From an uncultured Oscillospiraceae bacterium (lineage in GTDB: Bacteria; Bacillota; Clostridia; Oscillospirales; Oscillospiraceae): 27,568 nt of DNA. Positions 15,915 to 23,186 of this stretch are shown one piece after another. A program made the translations under genes and the position numbers. Position 1 is the first letter of the stretch; each line of letters begins with the position of its first letter. The notes under the pieces are model-generated. The model ran no database searches, was not told the origin of the DNA, and saw only the letters and a list, made by a program, of their open reading frames with translations. Location: assembly GCA_934591725.1 (NCBI GenBank), contig CAKTPR010000020.1, positions 1 to 27,568 on the forward strand. The letters run 5' to 3'.

Positions 15915-16613
15915 GTGAACTTTACGTTTTTTGAAACGATCGGAAAACTCATCGTCCGCTACCACAGCTTTTTTGAAGAGGGCATAATAAACACCCTTAT
16001 CATAGCGGCCTTCGCAGTGCTTTTCGGCACGATCCTCGGCACGCTCATGGCAAGCATGCGCATGAGCAGGATCCTGCCGCTGCGCTGGATCGCCACGGCC
16101 TATATTGAGTTTATCCGCGGAACTCCCCTGATGGTTCAGCTGATGTTCATCTTCTACGGCCTGCCGATGGCAGGGATCACGCTGCCGGATATTTCGTGGA
16201 TCCCGAATTTTTCGCGCTTTTCCGCAGGCATCATCGCAATGAGTCTCAACAGCTGCGCATACACTGCAGAGATCATCCGCTCTGGCGTTCAGGCTGTTGA
16301 CAACGGCCAGATGGAAGCCGCTCGCAGCGTCGGCTTCAGCCACTCTCAGGCTATGAGACTTGTCGTGCTGCCGCAGGCGATAAAGAATATCCTCCCCGCA
16401 CTCGGCAACGAGTTTGTGACGGTCATCAAGGAATCCTCCATCGTCTCCGTCATTGGTCTTGCCGACCTCATGTTCCGCACGAACGACGTCATCGCCGTTA
16501 CATACAAGAGCCTCCCCTGTCTCGCAATAGCCGCGCTGTGCTATTTTGCGATGACCTTCACGGGCGGGCGTATTATCGCGCTGGCTGAAAGGAAGATGAA
16601 CCATGGCAAATGA
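15915..16613 (+). CDS. Polar amino acid ABC importer, permease
   Basis: 232 residues, HisM/GlnP-type inner-membrane subunit with about five helices. The N-terminal GIINTLIIAAFAVLFGTILGT and the IEFIRGTPLMVQLMFIFYG segment are hallmark parts of the family. The EAA loop (MEAARSVGFSHSQAMRLVVLPQA, about 135-157) docks on the ATPase. GTG start with GAGGAGG upstream. Only one permease gene is present, so the channel is probably a homodimer. It overlaps the ATPase gene by 11 bases. Confidence 0.93.
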   Translation: MNFTFFETIGKLIVRYHSFFEEGIINTLIIAAFAVLFGTILGTLMASMRMSRILPLRWIATAYIEFIRGTPLMVQLMFIFYGLPMAGITLPDISWIPNFSRFSAGIIAMSLNSCAYTAEIIRSGVQAVDNGQMEAARSVGFSHSQAMRLVVLPQAIKNILPALGNEFVTVIKESSIVSVIGLADLMFRTNDVIAVTYKSLPCLAIAALCYFAMTFTGGRIIALAERKMNHGK

Positions 16614-17346
16614 AAAGCTGATACAGGTCGTCGACCTGTGCAAGAGCTATCACAGGCTTGATGTTATAAAGCACATAAGCGTTGATTTCAGCAGGAACGA
16701 GGTCGTATCGATCATCGGCCCCTCCGGCGGCGGCAAGAGCACATTCCTGCGCTGCATGAATCTGCTCGAAAAGCCGAGCTCCGGACAGATCCTTTTCAAC
16801 GGCGTGGATATATGCGCGAAGGAACAGAGCAAGTACATAGACCAGCACCGGCAGAAAATGGGCATGGTGTTCCAGCAGTTCAATCTCTTCAACAACATGA
16901 CCGTGATGAAGAACCTCACCGCAGCGCCCGTCCGCATCAAGGGCATGGATAAAAAGCAGGCCGAGGACAAGGCCATTGAGCTGCTGGGGCGCGTCGGTCT
17001 TGCCGACCGTGCAGACGCTTATCCCGACCAGCTCTCCGGCGGGCAGAAGCAGCGCATCGCCATCGTGCGCTCGCTGATGATGGATCCAGAGGTCATGCTC
17101 TTCGACGAGCCGACCAGCGCGCTTGACCCCGAAATGATCGGCGAGGTGCTCGATGTTATGAAGCAGCTTGCCGAAAGCGGGATGACGATGATAGTTGTCA
17201 CGCACGAGATGCGCTTTGCCCGCGAGGTGAGCAGCCGGACGATTTTCCTTGACGACGGTCACATCATTGAGGACAAGCCCTCGCACGAGCTGTTCGACCA
17301 TCCCAAAAGCCCGCGTCTCATCAGCTTTCTTGATAAGATGCTCTGA
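16603..17346 (+). CDS. Polar amino acid ABC importer, ATP-binding protein
   Basis: 247 residues, GlnQ/HisP type. Walker A GPSGGGKS (39-46), Q-loop in MVFQQFNLF, ABC signature LSGGQKQR (about 144-151), Walker B VMLFDEP (164-170) with D-loop SALDP and H-loop VTHEMRFA. It energises uptake through the permease encoded just upstream, with which its start overlaps. It is the last gene before a terminator. Confidence 0.95.
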   Translation: MANEKLIQVVDLCKSYHRLDVIKHISVDFSRNEVVSIIGPSGGGKSTFLRCMNLLEKPSSGQILFNGVDICAKEQSKYIDQHRQKMGMVFQQFNLFNNMTVMKNLTAAPVRIKGMDKKQAEDKAIELLGRVGLADRADAYPDQLSGGQKQRIAIVRSLMMDPEVMLFDEPTSALDPEMIGEVLDVMKQLAESGMTMIVVTHEMRFAREVSSRTIFLDDGHIIEDKPSHELFDHPKSPRLISFLDKML

Positions 17347-17358
17347 TAAAAAATACTG

Positions 17359-17405
17359 ATAAAGCAGCACAGGCGGTCACAAGATTGTCTGTGCTGCTTT
17401 ATATA
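17359..17405 (+). terminator. Terminator of the amino acid importer operon
   Basis: A perfect 14-bp inverted repeat (17359-17372 with 17389-17402), 16-base loop, followed by an interrupted T/A tail (TTTATATATG). The stem is convincing; the U run is weak. Confidence 0.7.
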
Positions 17406-17416
17406 TGCGAGCTTGT

Positions 17417-17600
17417 GTTCAACATAATTCTCGCTAATGCGTAATTTGAACAGAAATTGCTTGACATATGGCTTCCGGTGCAGTATACTCATGTTCAGTT
17501 CACATCATATCAAGTCGTCGTTTGAACCAGCCCCTCCCCTATCGGAGTAAAAGCATCGTCTTCCATTCAAAATCAGCTTCGGTAACAGGCTGGATTGAAC
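17417..17600. promoter_or_regulatory. Cluster of six GTTCA/TGAAC half-sites around the promoter
   Basis: GTTCA occurs at 17417, 17493 and 17498, and its complement TGAAC at 17447, 17523 and 17596. The first pair forms TGTTCAA-N23-TTGAACA just upstream of the -35 box; two more lie at the predicted start of transcription. Binding by a regulator is an inference; no known operator is claimed. Confidence 0.35.
17461..17489 (+). promoter_or_regulatory. Near-consensus promoter for the binding protein/ATPase/permease-cytidylyltransferase operon
   Basis: TTGACA (17461-17466), 17-base spacer, TATACT (17484-17489): one mismatch from the sigma-A consensus. Transcription should start near 17496, giving a leader of about 135 bases before the ATG at 17633. 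I recognise no riboswitch class in that leader. Confidence 0.8.
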
Positions 17601-17632
17601 GCGACATTGGATTCATGTAAGGAGATCAGAAT

Positions 17633-18670
17633 ATGTCTAAGAAGTTTCTTTCTGTTATTGCACTGCTGCTCTGCACTGCTTTTGTTCTGGCAGGATGCGG
17701 GAGCACCGACAATCAAAACAGCACTTCATCCAGCACAGGCAAGGATCGGGTAGTCATTTACACAGCAGCCGAGGACGAACGCATTGCCTATATTCAGGAA
17801 GAGCTGGACAAGCAGTTCCCTGATACCGAGATCGTCATTCAGTCTCTCGGAACGGGTCAGCTGCTGTCCAAGCTGCAGGCTGAGGGTAAAGACAGTGACT
17901 GCGACATCTTCTATGATCTGGAAGTGGTGAACGCAGAGATCATTCTGAATGCATCTCCCGATCTGTTTGTTGATCTGTCTGACTATGATTTTTCCATCTA
18001 CGATCCTTCCGTCACCGGGTACACCGACCGCCATCATAAATATGCCGTTAACGGCAAGACCGCCGGTGCATTCCTCGTGAACACCAAGATGCTGGAAGAA
18101 AAGGGACTGCCGATCCCCGCAACCTATGAAGACATGCTGAAGCCTGAGTATGCAGGGCTTATCTCCATGCCGAGTCCGAAGTCCTCCGGCACTGGGTACA
18201 GCTACTACAATGGAATGGTCACGATATTGGGTGAAGAGGCCGCTATGAAGTACTTCGAGGAGCTGAACCCCAACATCAAGGAGTACACGACCTCCGGCTC
18301 TGCACCCGCCAAGGCTGCCGTTCGCGGTGACGTGGCCATTGCGTATGGCCTGCTGTGGCAGTGCGTCAATTATGCGAATGAAAACGAGGGGCTGACGGTC
18401 GTAGTTCCGGAGCAGGGGCTTGCGTTCGACCTTTTCACCATGGGCATGATCTCCGGACACGAGACCAAGGGAAGCGTAAAGGAAGTCTTTACCTACCTCT
18501 ACAATGAGCTGAACAAGCCGCAGTGCGCAAAGTTCAATCCGGACAAGATCTATGCGGATATGCCTGCCGCTGAGATACAGAACTATCCGGAAAATTATAA
18601 GGAAATCACGATGGCCGGCCTGTTTGATTTTCAGTACAAGCAGGATCTTCTGGACAAGTGGAAGTATTGA
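17633..18670 (+). CDS. ABC importer substrate-binding lipoprotein, FbpA/PhnS-like
   Basis: 345 residues. A lipoprotein signal peptide ends VLAGC with the lipid Cys at 22, then a Ser/Asn/Thr linker. The mature domain begins RVVIYTAAEDERIAYIQEELDKQFP, typical of the binding proteins for ferric iron, 2-aminoethylphosphonate and related ligands, and continues with AEGKDSDCDIFYDLE, AFLVNTKMLEEKGLPIPATYEDML and IAYGLLWQCVNYA. I do not see the paired tyrosines of ferric-binding proteins near the C-terminal half, so iron is less likely. With the cytidylyltransferase fused to the permease, a choline-phosphate or aminoalkylphosphonate-like ligand is the best guess. AAGGAG precedes the ATG. First gene of the operon. 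Confidence 0.85.
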   Translation: MSKKFLSVIALLLCTAFVLAGCGSTDNQNSTSSSTGKDRVVIYTAAEDERIAYIQEELDKQFPDTEIVIQSLGTGQLLSKLQAEGKDSDCDIFYDLEVVNAEIILNASPDLFVDLSDYDFSIYDPSVTGYTDRHHKYAVNGKTAGAFLVNTKMLEEKGLPIPATYEDMLKPEYAGLISMPSPKSSGTGYSYYNGMVTILGEEAAMKYFEELNPNIKEYTTSGSAPAKAAVRGDVAIAYGLLWQCVNYANENEGLTVVVPEQGLAFDLFTMGMISGHETKGSVKEVFTYLYNELNKPQCAKFNPDKIYADMPAAEIQNYPENYKEITMAGLFDFQYKQDLLDKWKY

Positions 18671-18693
18671 TAAGGTCATTGATATGCCTGCGA

Positions 18694-18742
18694 GCAAGAT
18701 AAGAATAGCGGTCTGACCCGCTATTCTTTCTTGCATTTTATT
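18694..18742 (+). terminator. Intercistronic hairpin, possible partial terminator
   Basis: A 17-18 base stem with one internal bulge (18694-18711 with 18718-18734), loop TCTGAC, followed by ATTTTATT. It lies between the binding-protein gene and the ATPase gene, so it probably reduces, rather than abolishes, downstream transcription or stabilises the first message. Confidence 0.7.
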
Positions 18743-18784
18743 AAATTACAAGAAAACATTCGGAGCACATGGGAGCTGTAAGTC

Positions 18785-19567
18785 ATGGATAGTAAAGAGC
18801 CTGTCATCATCCGCTGCGAGAATATAAACAAAAAATTCAAATCGAAGACTGTTCTGGAGGATATATCCTTTACCGTCAACCGCGGGGAGTTTCTTTCGCT
18901 CCTTGGGCCTTCCGGCTGCGGCAAGACCACCATCCTGCGTATGCTGATCGGTATTGAGAAACCCACGAGCGGGAGGATAATCAAAGACGGCAGGGATATT
19001 ACCGGCGCCGCTCCGAAGGATCGGAACATCGGCATCGTGTTCCAGAATTACTCACTGTTCCCCAATATGGATGTCTATCATAATATCTCCTATGCGCTGC
19101 AGGCAAAGCGCATGCCAAAGGATGAGATCGATAAGAAGGTAAAGGATATCATAGAGACGGTCGGGCTTGAGGAACATATCTACAAGAAGCCCAAGCAGCT
19201 CTCCGGCGGTCAGCAGCAGCGCGTAGCTATCGCGAGGACTCTCGTTCTGAATCCGGACGTCATACTGTTTGATGAGCCGATGAGCGCGCTGGACGCAGAG
19301 ATCAAGGTCGTTCTCCGCCAGCAGCTTAAAGAGATTCAGAAGAAACTCCAAATCACCATGATCTATGTCACGCACGATCAGGAGGAAGCATTTGCCCTGT
19401 CCGATCGTATCATGGTGCTCAACGACCTGCGTATCGCCCAGCTGGACACGCCGTATAACCTTTACCATAATCCGTCAGATCCTTTTGTAAAACGCTTCAT
19501 CGTCGACCATCTGGATATGAAGGTCAGAAGCATTGAGGACAGCATTTCAGAGGGTAAGAGAGCATGA
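18785..19567 (+). CDS. ABC importer ATP-binding protein, PotA/FbpC/PhnT type
   Basis: 260 residues. Walker A GPSGCGKT (41-48), Q-loop VFQNYSLFPNMDVYHNI, signature LSGGQQQR (about 139-146), Walker B VILFDEPMSALDAE and H-loop VTHDQEEAFALSDRI. The YNLYHNPSDPFVKRFI tail is usual for this branch. The C-terminal TOBE regulatory domain present in many relatives (about 350 residues) is missing, as in shorter members. GGGAG lies upstream of the ATG. The stop overlaps the start of the fused permease gene (ATGA). Confidence 0.92.
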   Translation: MDSKEPVIIRCENINKKFKSKTVLEDISFTVNRGEFLSLLGPSGCGKTTILRMLIGIEKPTSGRIIKDGRDITGAAPKDRNIGIVFQNYSLFPNMDVYHNISYALQAKRMPKDEIDKKVKDIIETVGLEEHIYKKPKQLSGGQQQRVAIARTLVLNPDVILFDEPMSALDAEIKVVLRQQLKEIQKKLQITMIYVTHDQEEAFALSDRIMVLNDLRIAQLDTPYNLYHNPSDPFVKRFIVDHLDMKVRSIEDSISEGKRA

Positions 19568-22149
19568 AGACACAGATATTGCGTTTTGGCAGATTCGTCA
19601 GGCATGAGTATCTGAGGCTTATCTCTGTCGGGTGTATCCTGCTCTTTGCCATTCTGCCGTTAATGACGCTGGCGTTCCATGTAAGCGGAGCAGACTGGCA
19701 GTATATTCTGAATGATGACGTCTTTTGGGAAGCGATAAAGAATTCCCTTATTTACACAACGGCAGCCGCGGTGATCACCACAGTGCTGGCGCTTGTTGCT
19801 GCGTATCTTCTGAACTCCTCATCACTCAGAAATAAGAACCTTTACGTGATCGCGCTGACCCTGGGTATGCTGGTTCCGACGATCTCGGTCGGCCTTGGCC
19901 TTCGCATTCTGTTCGGTACAAACGGCTTTATCGACCTTCTGACCGGAGTGGAAATTGAGGTTCGCGGATTTCCGGGGCTTATCATGGGTTCCGTTATGAC
20001 GTCTTTCCCGGCAACTTTCCTGATCCTTTACGATGCGCTGCATTATGAGGACAAAGGGCCGTATGATGCGGCAAGCATCATGGGGATACCGAGGCTCAGC
20101 ACATTCTTCAGGCTGACCATTCCCTATCTCCGCATCGCCCTGATCTCGGCTTTCTTTGCCTGCTTTACGCTGATCTTCTCCGACTACGGTATGCCGATGG
20201 AGATCGCGGGAAAGGTAAAGACTCTGCCGATGTATCTGTACGACCAGTTTATGAGCAGCTTCCAGTACGGGCGGGGTTCAATAGCCGGCTTCGTGCTTCT
20301 CGTTCCGTCTGTCATTTCGTTTGTGTTCGACCTTATCTTCAAGGATCAGAGCAGCGAGAAGCAGGACAGGCTGATAAAGGCCGGGAGGAGCTTCGACAGA
20401 ACGGCGGCTGTGGTGCTTGCGGTTCTCTGCATTATCCTGTTCACGCCGCAGCTGGCATTTATCAGTCTGTCTTTCACAAAGTCCTTCCCGAACGACCTGA
20501 GCTTCACCTTTGAGCATATCGCCAGCATCTTTTCAAACACTCACGGCGTCGGTCTGACCGCGTATATCTTCAACTCCCTGAAGCTGGCTTTCCTGACCGC
20601 ACTGCTGGGCACCTGCTTTGCGTATCTCCTTGGTTATCTGAGTGTGAGGCAGACCGGCAGGATGGGAAAGGTCATCGACCTTCTGGCTTTATCGACGATA
20701 GCCATTCCGGGGCTTGTCTTGGGCATCGGCTTCATCTTCCTGTTCAAGGGAACGAACGGGACTTTTTACGGTACAATACTGATTCTGATCGTTGTGAACA
20801 TATTCCATTTCATGGGGTCTCCGTACCTTCTGGCCAAGAACTGCCTGAATAAAATAAACTCGGAATACGAGGTCATCGGAGAGACGCTGGGGATCGGCAA
20901 GGGCAGGATGATCTGGAACGTCATTATCCCGTCATCGACGACTACATTGGTAGAGATGTTCTCCTATTTCTTTCTGAACAGTATGATCACCATCTCGGCA
21001 GTGGCATTTCTGTGCACCTATGATAATCAGCCGCTGTCCATACTTATCACGACATACGAGAAGAACAGCAACTACGAGATGCAGAGCGTGATAAGCCTCA
21101 TCATCCTGTTCCTGAATATTGCGGCACGGGGCTTGTTCACGGGGATCATTACTGCGCTGAACAAGAGAGACGGGAAAGAGACCGAGGGCGGCATAGACCT
21201 GAGCCGGTACGAATTTGAATTACTGACCTATCTTGAGAAGCACGGGAAAGGTGTTTACAGTCAGAGGAAGCTTGCGGACGAGCTGACGATCACGCTGGCC
21301 AATTCCGCAAAGCTTGTAAAGGATCTGGTCGACCATGACTATATCAATGAGCTGGCAGACGGCAGTATTGAGATCAGCGAAAAAGGCCTGAGTGCTCTTG
21401 AGCCGTACAGAGTCCGGAAAGCAATTATTCTGGCGGCCGGGTTCGGCCAAAGGCTGGCTCCAGTCACGCTCGACACTCCAAAGCCGCTGGCAAAGGTCAA
21501 CGGAGTACGGATACTGGATACTCTGCTCGACGCGCTGTATGCAAAAGGCATCACAAACATCACGATCGTAAGAGGATACAAGAAGGAACAGTTTGATGAA
21601 TTGCTCGAAAAGTATCCGACGCTGCACTTTATTGATAATCCGGAGTTCAACCTTGCGAATAATATCAGCTCGGCTATCCATGCGATCGACCTTATCGACC
21701 GCTGCTATATCTGTGAAGCCGATCTCTATATAACGAATCCGGACATCATCAACAAGTATGAATACTGCTCCAATTATCTCGGCGCCCAAGTATCAGAAAC
21801 AGACGACTGGTGCTTCAAAAAGCACAGCGGCTTCATTAGTGATTATCAGTTGGGCGGCACCGACTGCTATCAGGCATTCGGTATTTCTTATTGGAACGGT
21901 GAGGACGCGGAAAAGCTGAAGACCGACCTGCGAAAAGTATACGCGATGCGCGGGGGCAAGGAAAACCTCTGGGAGATGGTTCCGCTCAGGATAATGCGGA
22001 AGAATTATCAGATAGAGATCCGCAAGTGCCATAAGTCCGATATCATCGAGATAGATAACTTTATCGAACTGATCGCAGCCGACCCAAGCTATGCAAAATA
22101 TCCTGGATATGAAGAATTTAACGGAACGCAGACTGATGATCAAGTCTGA
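19564..22149 (+). CDS. Fusion: two-module ABC permease + winged helix + LicC/PntC-like cytidylyltransferase
   Basis: 861 residues in one frame. Residues 1-540 are an FbpB/PhnU-type permease with two membrane modules of about six helices; each has an EAA loop (YDAASIMGIPRLSTFFRLTIP near 167, YEVIGETLGIGKGRMIWNVIIP near 435). Residues about 549-612 (YEFELLTYLEKHG, QRKLADELTITLANSAKLVKDLVDHDYI) look like a winged helix. Residues about 618-861 are a nucleotidyltransferase with LAAGFGQRLAPVTLDTPKPL, NNISSA, CEADLY, GISYWNGEDAEKL and IIEIDNF, in the order found in LicC, the CTP:phosphocholine cytidylyltransferase. The relevant Lys (TPKPL) and Asp residues are kept. Likely role: import of a phosphocholine- or aminophosphonate-like compound and CMP activation at the membrane. 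The joint is continuous, with no start or ribosome site I can trust between parts. G+C drops in the enzyme part. Confidence 0.85.
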   Translation: MKTQILRFGRFVRHEYLRLISVGCILLFAILPLMTLAFHVSGADWQYILNDDVFWEAIKNSLIYTTAAAVITTVLALVAAYLLNSSSLRNKNLYVIALTLGMLVPTISVGLGLRILFGTNGFIDLLTGVEIEVRGFPGLIMGSVMTSFPATFLILYDALHYEDKGPYDAASIMGIPRLSTFFRLTIPYLRIALISAFFACFTLIFSDYGMPMEIAGKVKTLPMYLYDQFMSSFQYGRGSIAGFVLLVPSVISFVFDLIFKDQSSEKQDRLIKAGRSFDRTAAVVLAVLCIILFTPQLAFISLSFTKSFPNDLSFTFEHIASIFSNTHGVGLTAYIFNSLKLAFLTALLGTCFAYLLGYLSVRQTGRMGKVIDLLALSTIAIPGLVLGIGFIFLFKGTNGTFYGTILILIVVNIFHFMGSPYLLAKNCLNKINSEYEVIGETLGIGKGRMIWNVIIPSSTTTLVEMFSYFFLNSMITISAVAFLCTYDNQPLSILITTYEKNSNYEMQSVISLIILFLNIAARGLFTGIITALNKRDGKETEGGIDLSRYEFELLTYLEKHGKGVYSQRKLADELTITLANSAKLVKDLVDHDYINELADGSIEISEKGLSALEPYRVRKAIILAAGFGQRLAPVTLDTPKPLAKVNGVRILDTLLDALYAKGITNITIVRGYKKEQFDELLEKYPTLHFIDNPEFNLANNISSAIHAIDLIDRCYICEADLYITNPDIINKYEYCSNYLGAQVSETDDWCFKKHSGFISDYQLGGTDCYQAFGISYWNGEDAEKLKTDLRKVYAMRGGKENLWEMVPLRIMRKNYQIEIRKCHKSDIIEIDNFIELIAADPSYAKYPGYEEFNGTQTDDQV

Positions 22150-22180
22150 TATTCTGAGCAGTACAACCAAATATCTAAAC

Positions 22181-22223
22181 AAGAAACACAGGCGATCACG
22201 GGTTCGCCTGTGTTTCTTTATTT
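22181..22223. terminator. Terminator after the fusion gene, possibly bidirectional
   Basis: A perfect 15-bp stem (22181-22195 with 22204-22218) and eight-base loop, followed on the plus strand by TATTTATAT. On the minus strand the tail is TTTCTTGTTTAG, so it could also serve the small gene at 22239. Confidence 0.8.
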
Positions 22224-22238
22224 ATATAAATCGGAAGC

Positions 22239-22436
22239 TCAACTCTGCATGGAGCTTATGAGAGTCTGCCAATCGCTGAGACTCAGGCCATCGGACAGGC
22301 TGAGAGAATAGGAATAGCTGCCGTCCGTCCAGATCGCAAGAGTATACTGCCCGGCGTCCCCCTTGAGCGTTACGGTAGTGCCATTGGCTTCAAGCTCGGT
22401 CAGGAGCATCATAATTATCGCAAATAATCTTTTCAT
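22239..22436 (-). CDS. Short DUF4367-like C-terminal fragment behind a signal-like start
   Basis: 65 residues. The start MKRLFAIIMMLLTELEA looks like half of a signal peptide. It is joined to TVTLKGDAGQYTLAIWTDGSYSYSLSLSDGLSLSDWQTLI, which resembles the tail of DUF4367-type extracytoplasmic domains (an 'IW.DG.YSYSLS' strand pair and a final helix). AAAGGG precedes the ATG at a good distance. The rest of such a domain is missing, so this is either a degraded gene or a tiny exported protein. The family call is from memory of the pattern and is tentative. Confidence 0.45.
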   Translation of the reverse strand: MKRLFAIIMMLLTELEANGTTVTLKGDAGQYTLAIWTDGSYSYSLSLSDGLSLSDWQTLISSMQS

Positions 22437-22530
22437 TGTTTTTCCCTTTCATTTTTCATCTGTATTGGAGCGGTTCATTTACCGTTCTGTCCTATATACA
22501 GATGGGAAAGCAAAAAGGTTGCAGTTTCGC

Positions 22531-22570
22531 GAAAAAAATTTTGCCCCCGGAGCGGATTCACACCGAGGGC
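22531..22570 (-). terminator. Terminator of the dut-acetyltransferase run
   Basis: On the minus strand GCCCTCGG (22570-22563) pairs with CCGGGGGC (22550-22543, one G-T), and the stem is followed by AAAATTTTTTTC. The T run starts four bases after the stem, so efficiency is uncertain. Confidence 0.6.
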
Positions 22571-22575
22571 GCTTT

Positions 22576-23166
22576 TCACGGGGCGAGTTTATATTTGTGC
22601 TTGTCCTCTTTGGTTATCTCGCGCAGGACGCGGCAGGGGTTGCCGACGGCAACAACGCCTGAAGGGATATCGCGCGTCACGACGCTGCCCGCGCCGATAA
22701 CGGTATTGTCCCCTATCGTCACGCCGGGCAGAACCGTCACGCCCGCGCCGATCCAGACGCTGCTGCCGACGGTTATCGGCAGGGCTATCTCAAGTCCGGC
22801 ATTGCGCTGCTCAACGTCCAGCGGGTGCCCAGCAGCGGAGAAGCAGCAGTTCGGCGCAATGAACACATGATTGCCGAAGGTTATGGGTGCGCAGTCGAGT
22901 ATAACAAGATTATGGTTGGAATAGAAATCATCGCCGACGAAAATATTATACCCGTAATCGCACCAGAACGGCGCGGTGATGCGCAGGCCTTTCCCGGCTT
23001 TGCCGAGGATGCCGCGCATTATCTTGTCCTGCTGCGTCGTGTCCGATGGCAGGCAGAGATTATAGCGGTGGCACTTGTCCTTGCATTCGGCGCGCTGCCG
23101 CGCAAGCTCTTCATCGTAATTGGCGTCATACAGAAAGCCGGCCGCAGCCTTTTCACGCTCTGTCAT
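22576..23166 (-). CDS. Sugar O-acetyltransferase, Maa/NodL type
   Basis: 196 residues. An N-terminal helical Mac domain (about 1-55, with GFLYDANYDEELARQRAECKD) is followed by a left-handed parallel beta-helix of hexapeptide repeats (about 65-185). The catalytic His lies in FSAAGHPLD, and the acetyl-CoA loop is IGAGVTVLPGVTIGDNTVIGAGSVVTRDIPSG. It transfers acetyl from acetyl-CoA to a sugar hydroxyl; maltose or glucose are accepted by the type enzymes and the natural substrate is usually unclear. GAGGTGA precedes the ATG. It starts 20 bases after the dUTPase gene and shares its transcript. Confidence 0.93.
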   Translation of the reverse strand: MTEREKAAAGFLYDANYDEELARQRAECKDKCHRYNLCLPSDTTQQDKIMRGILGKAGKGLRITAPFWCDYGYNIFVGDDFYSNHNLVILDCAPITFGNHVFIAPNCCFSAAGHPLDVEQRNAGLEIALPITVGSSVWIGAGVTVLPGVTIGDNTVIGAGSVVTRDIPSGVVAVGNPCRVLREITKEDKHKYKLAP

Positions 23167-23186
23167 GGTACACTCACCTCGCTGGT

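Noticed and set aside
17496..17632. Possible riboswitch in the 135-base leader of the fusion operon
   Set aside because: I could not match it to any known riboswitch class, and no terminator or sequestering stem is visible before the start codon.
17633..18670. Ferric iron-binding protein (FbpA) as the sole reading of the binding lipoprotein
   Set aside because: The fold type fits, but the fused cytidylyltransferase and the lack of a clear paired-tyrosine iron site make an organic phosphate or phosphonate ligand more likely.
21100..21215. Hidden separate start for the winged-helix/cytidylyltransferase part
   Set aside because: GAGGGCGGC (21184-21192) is a weak ribosome-like site, but no ATG, GTG or TTG in frame follows at a usable distance, so a continuous fusion is the simpler reading.
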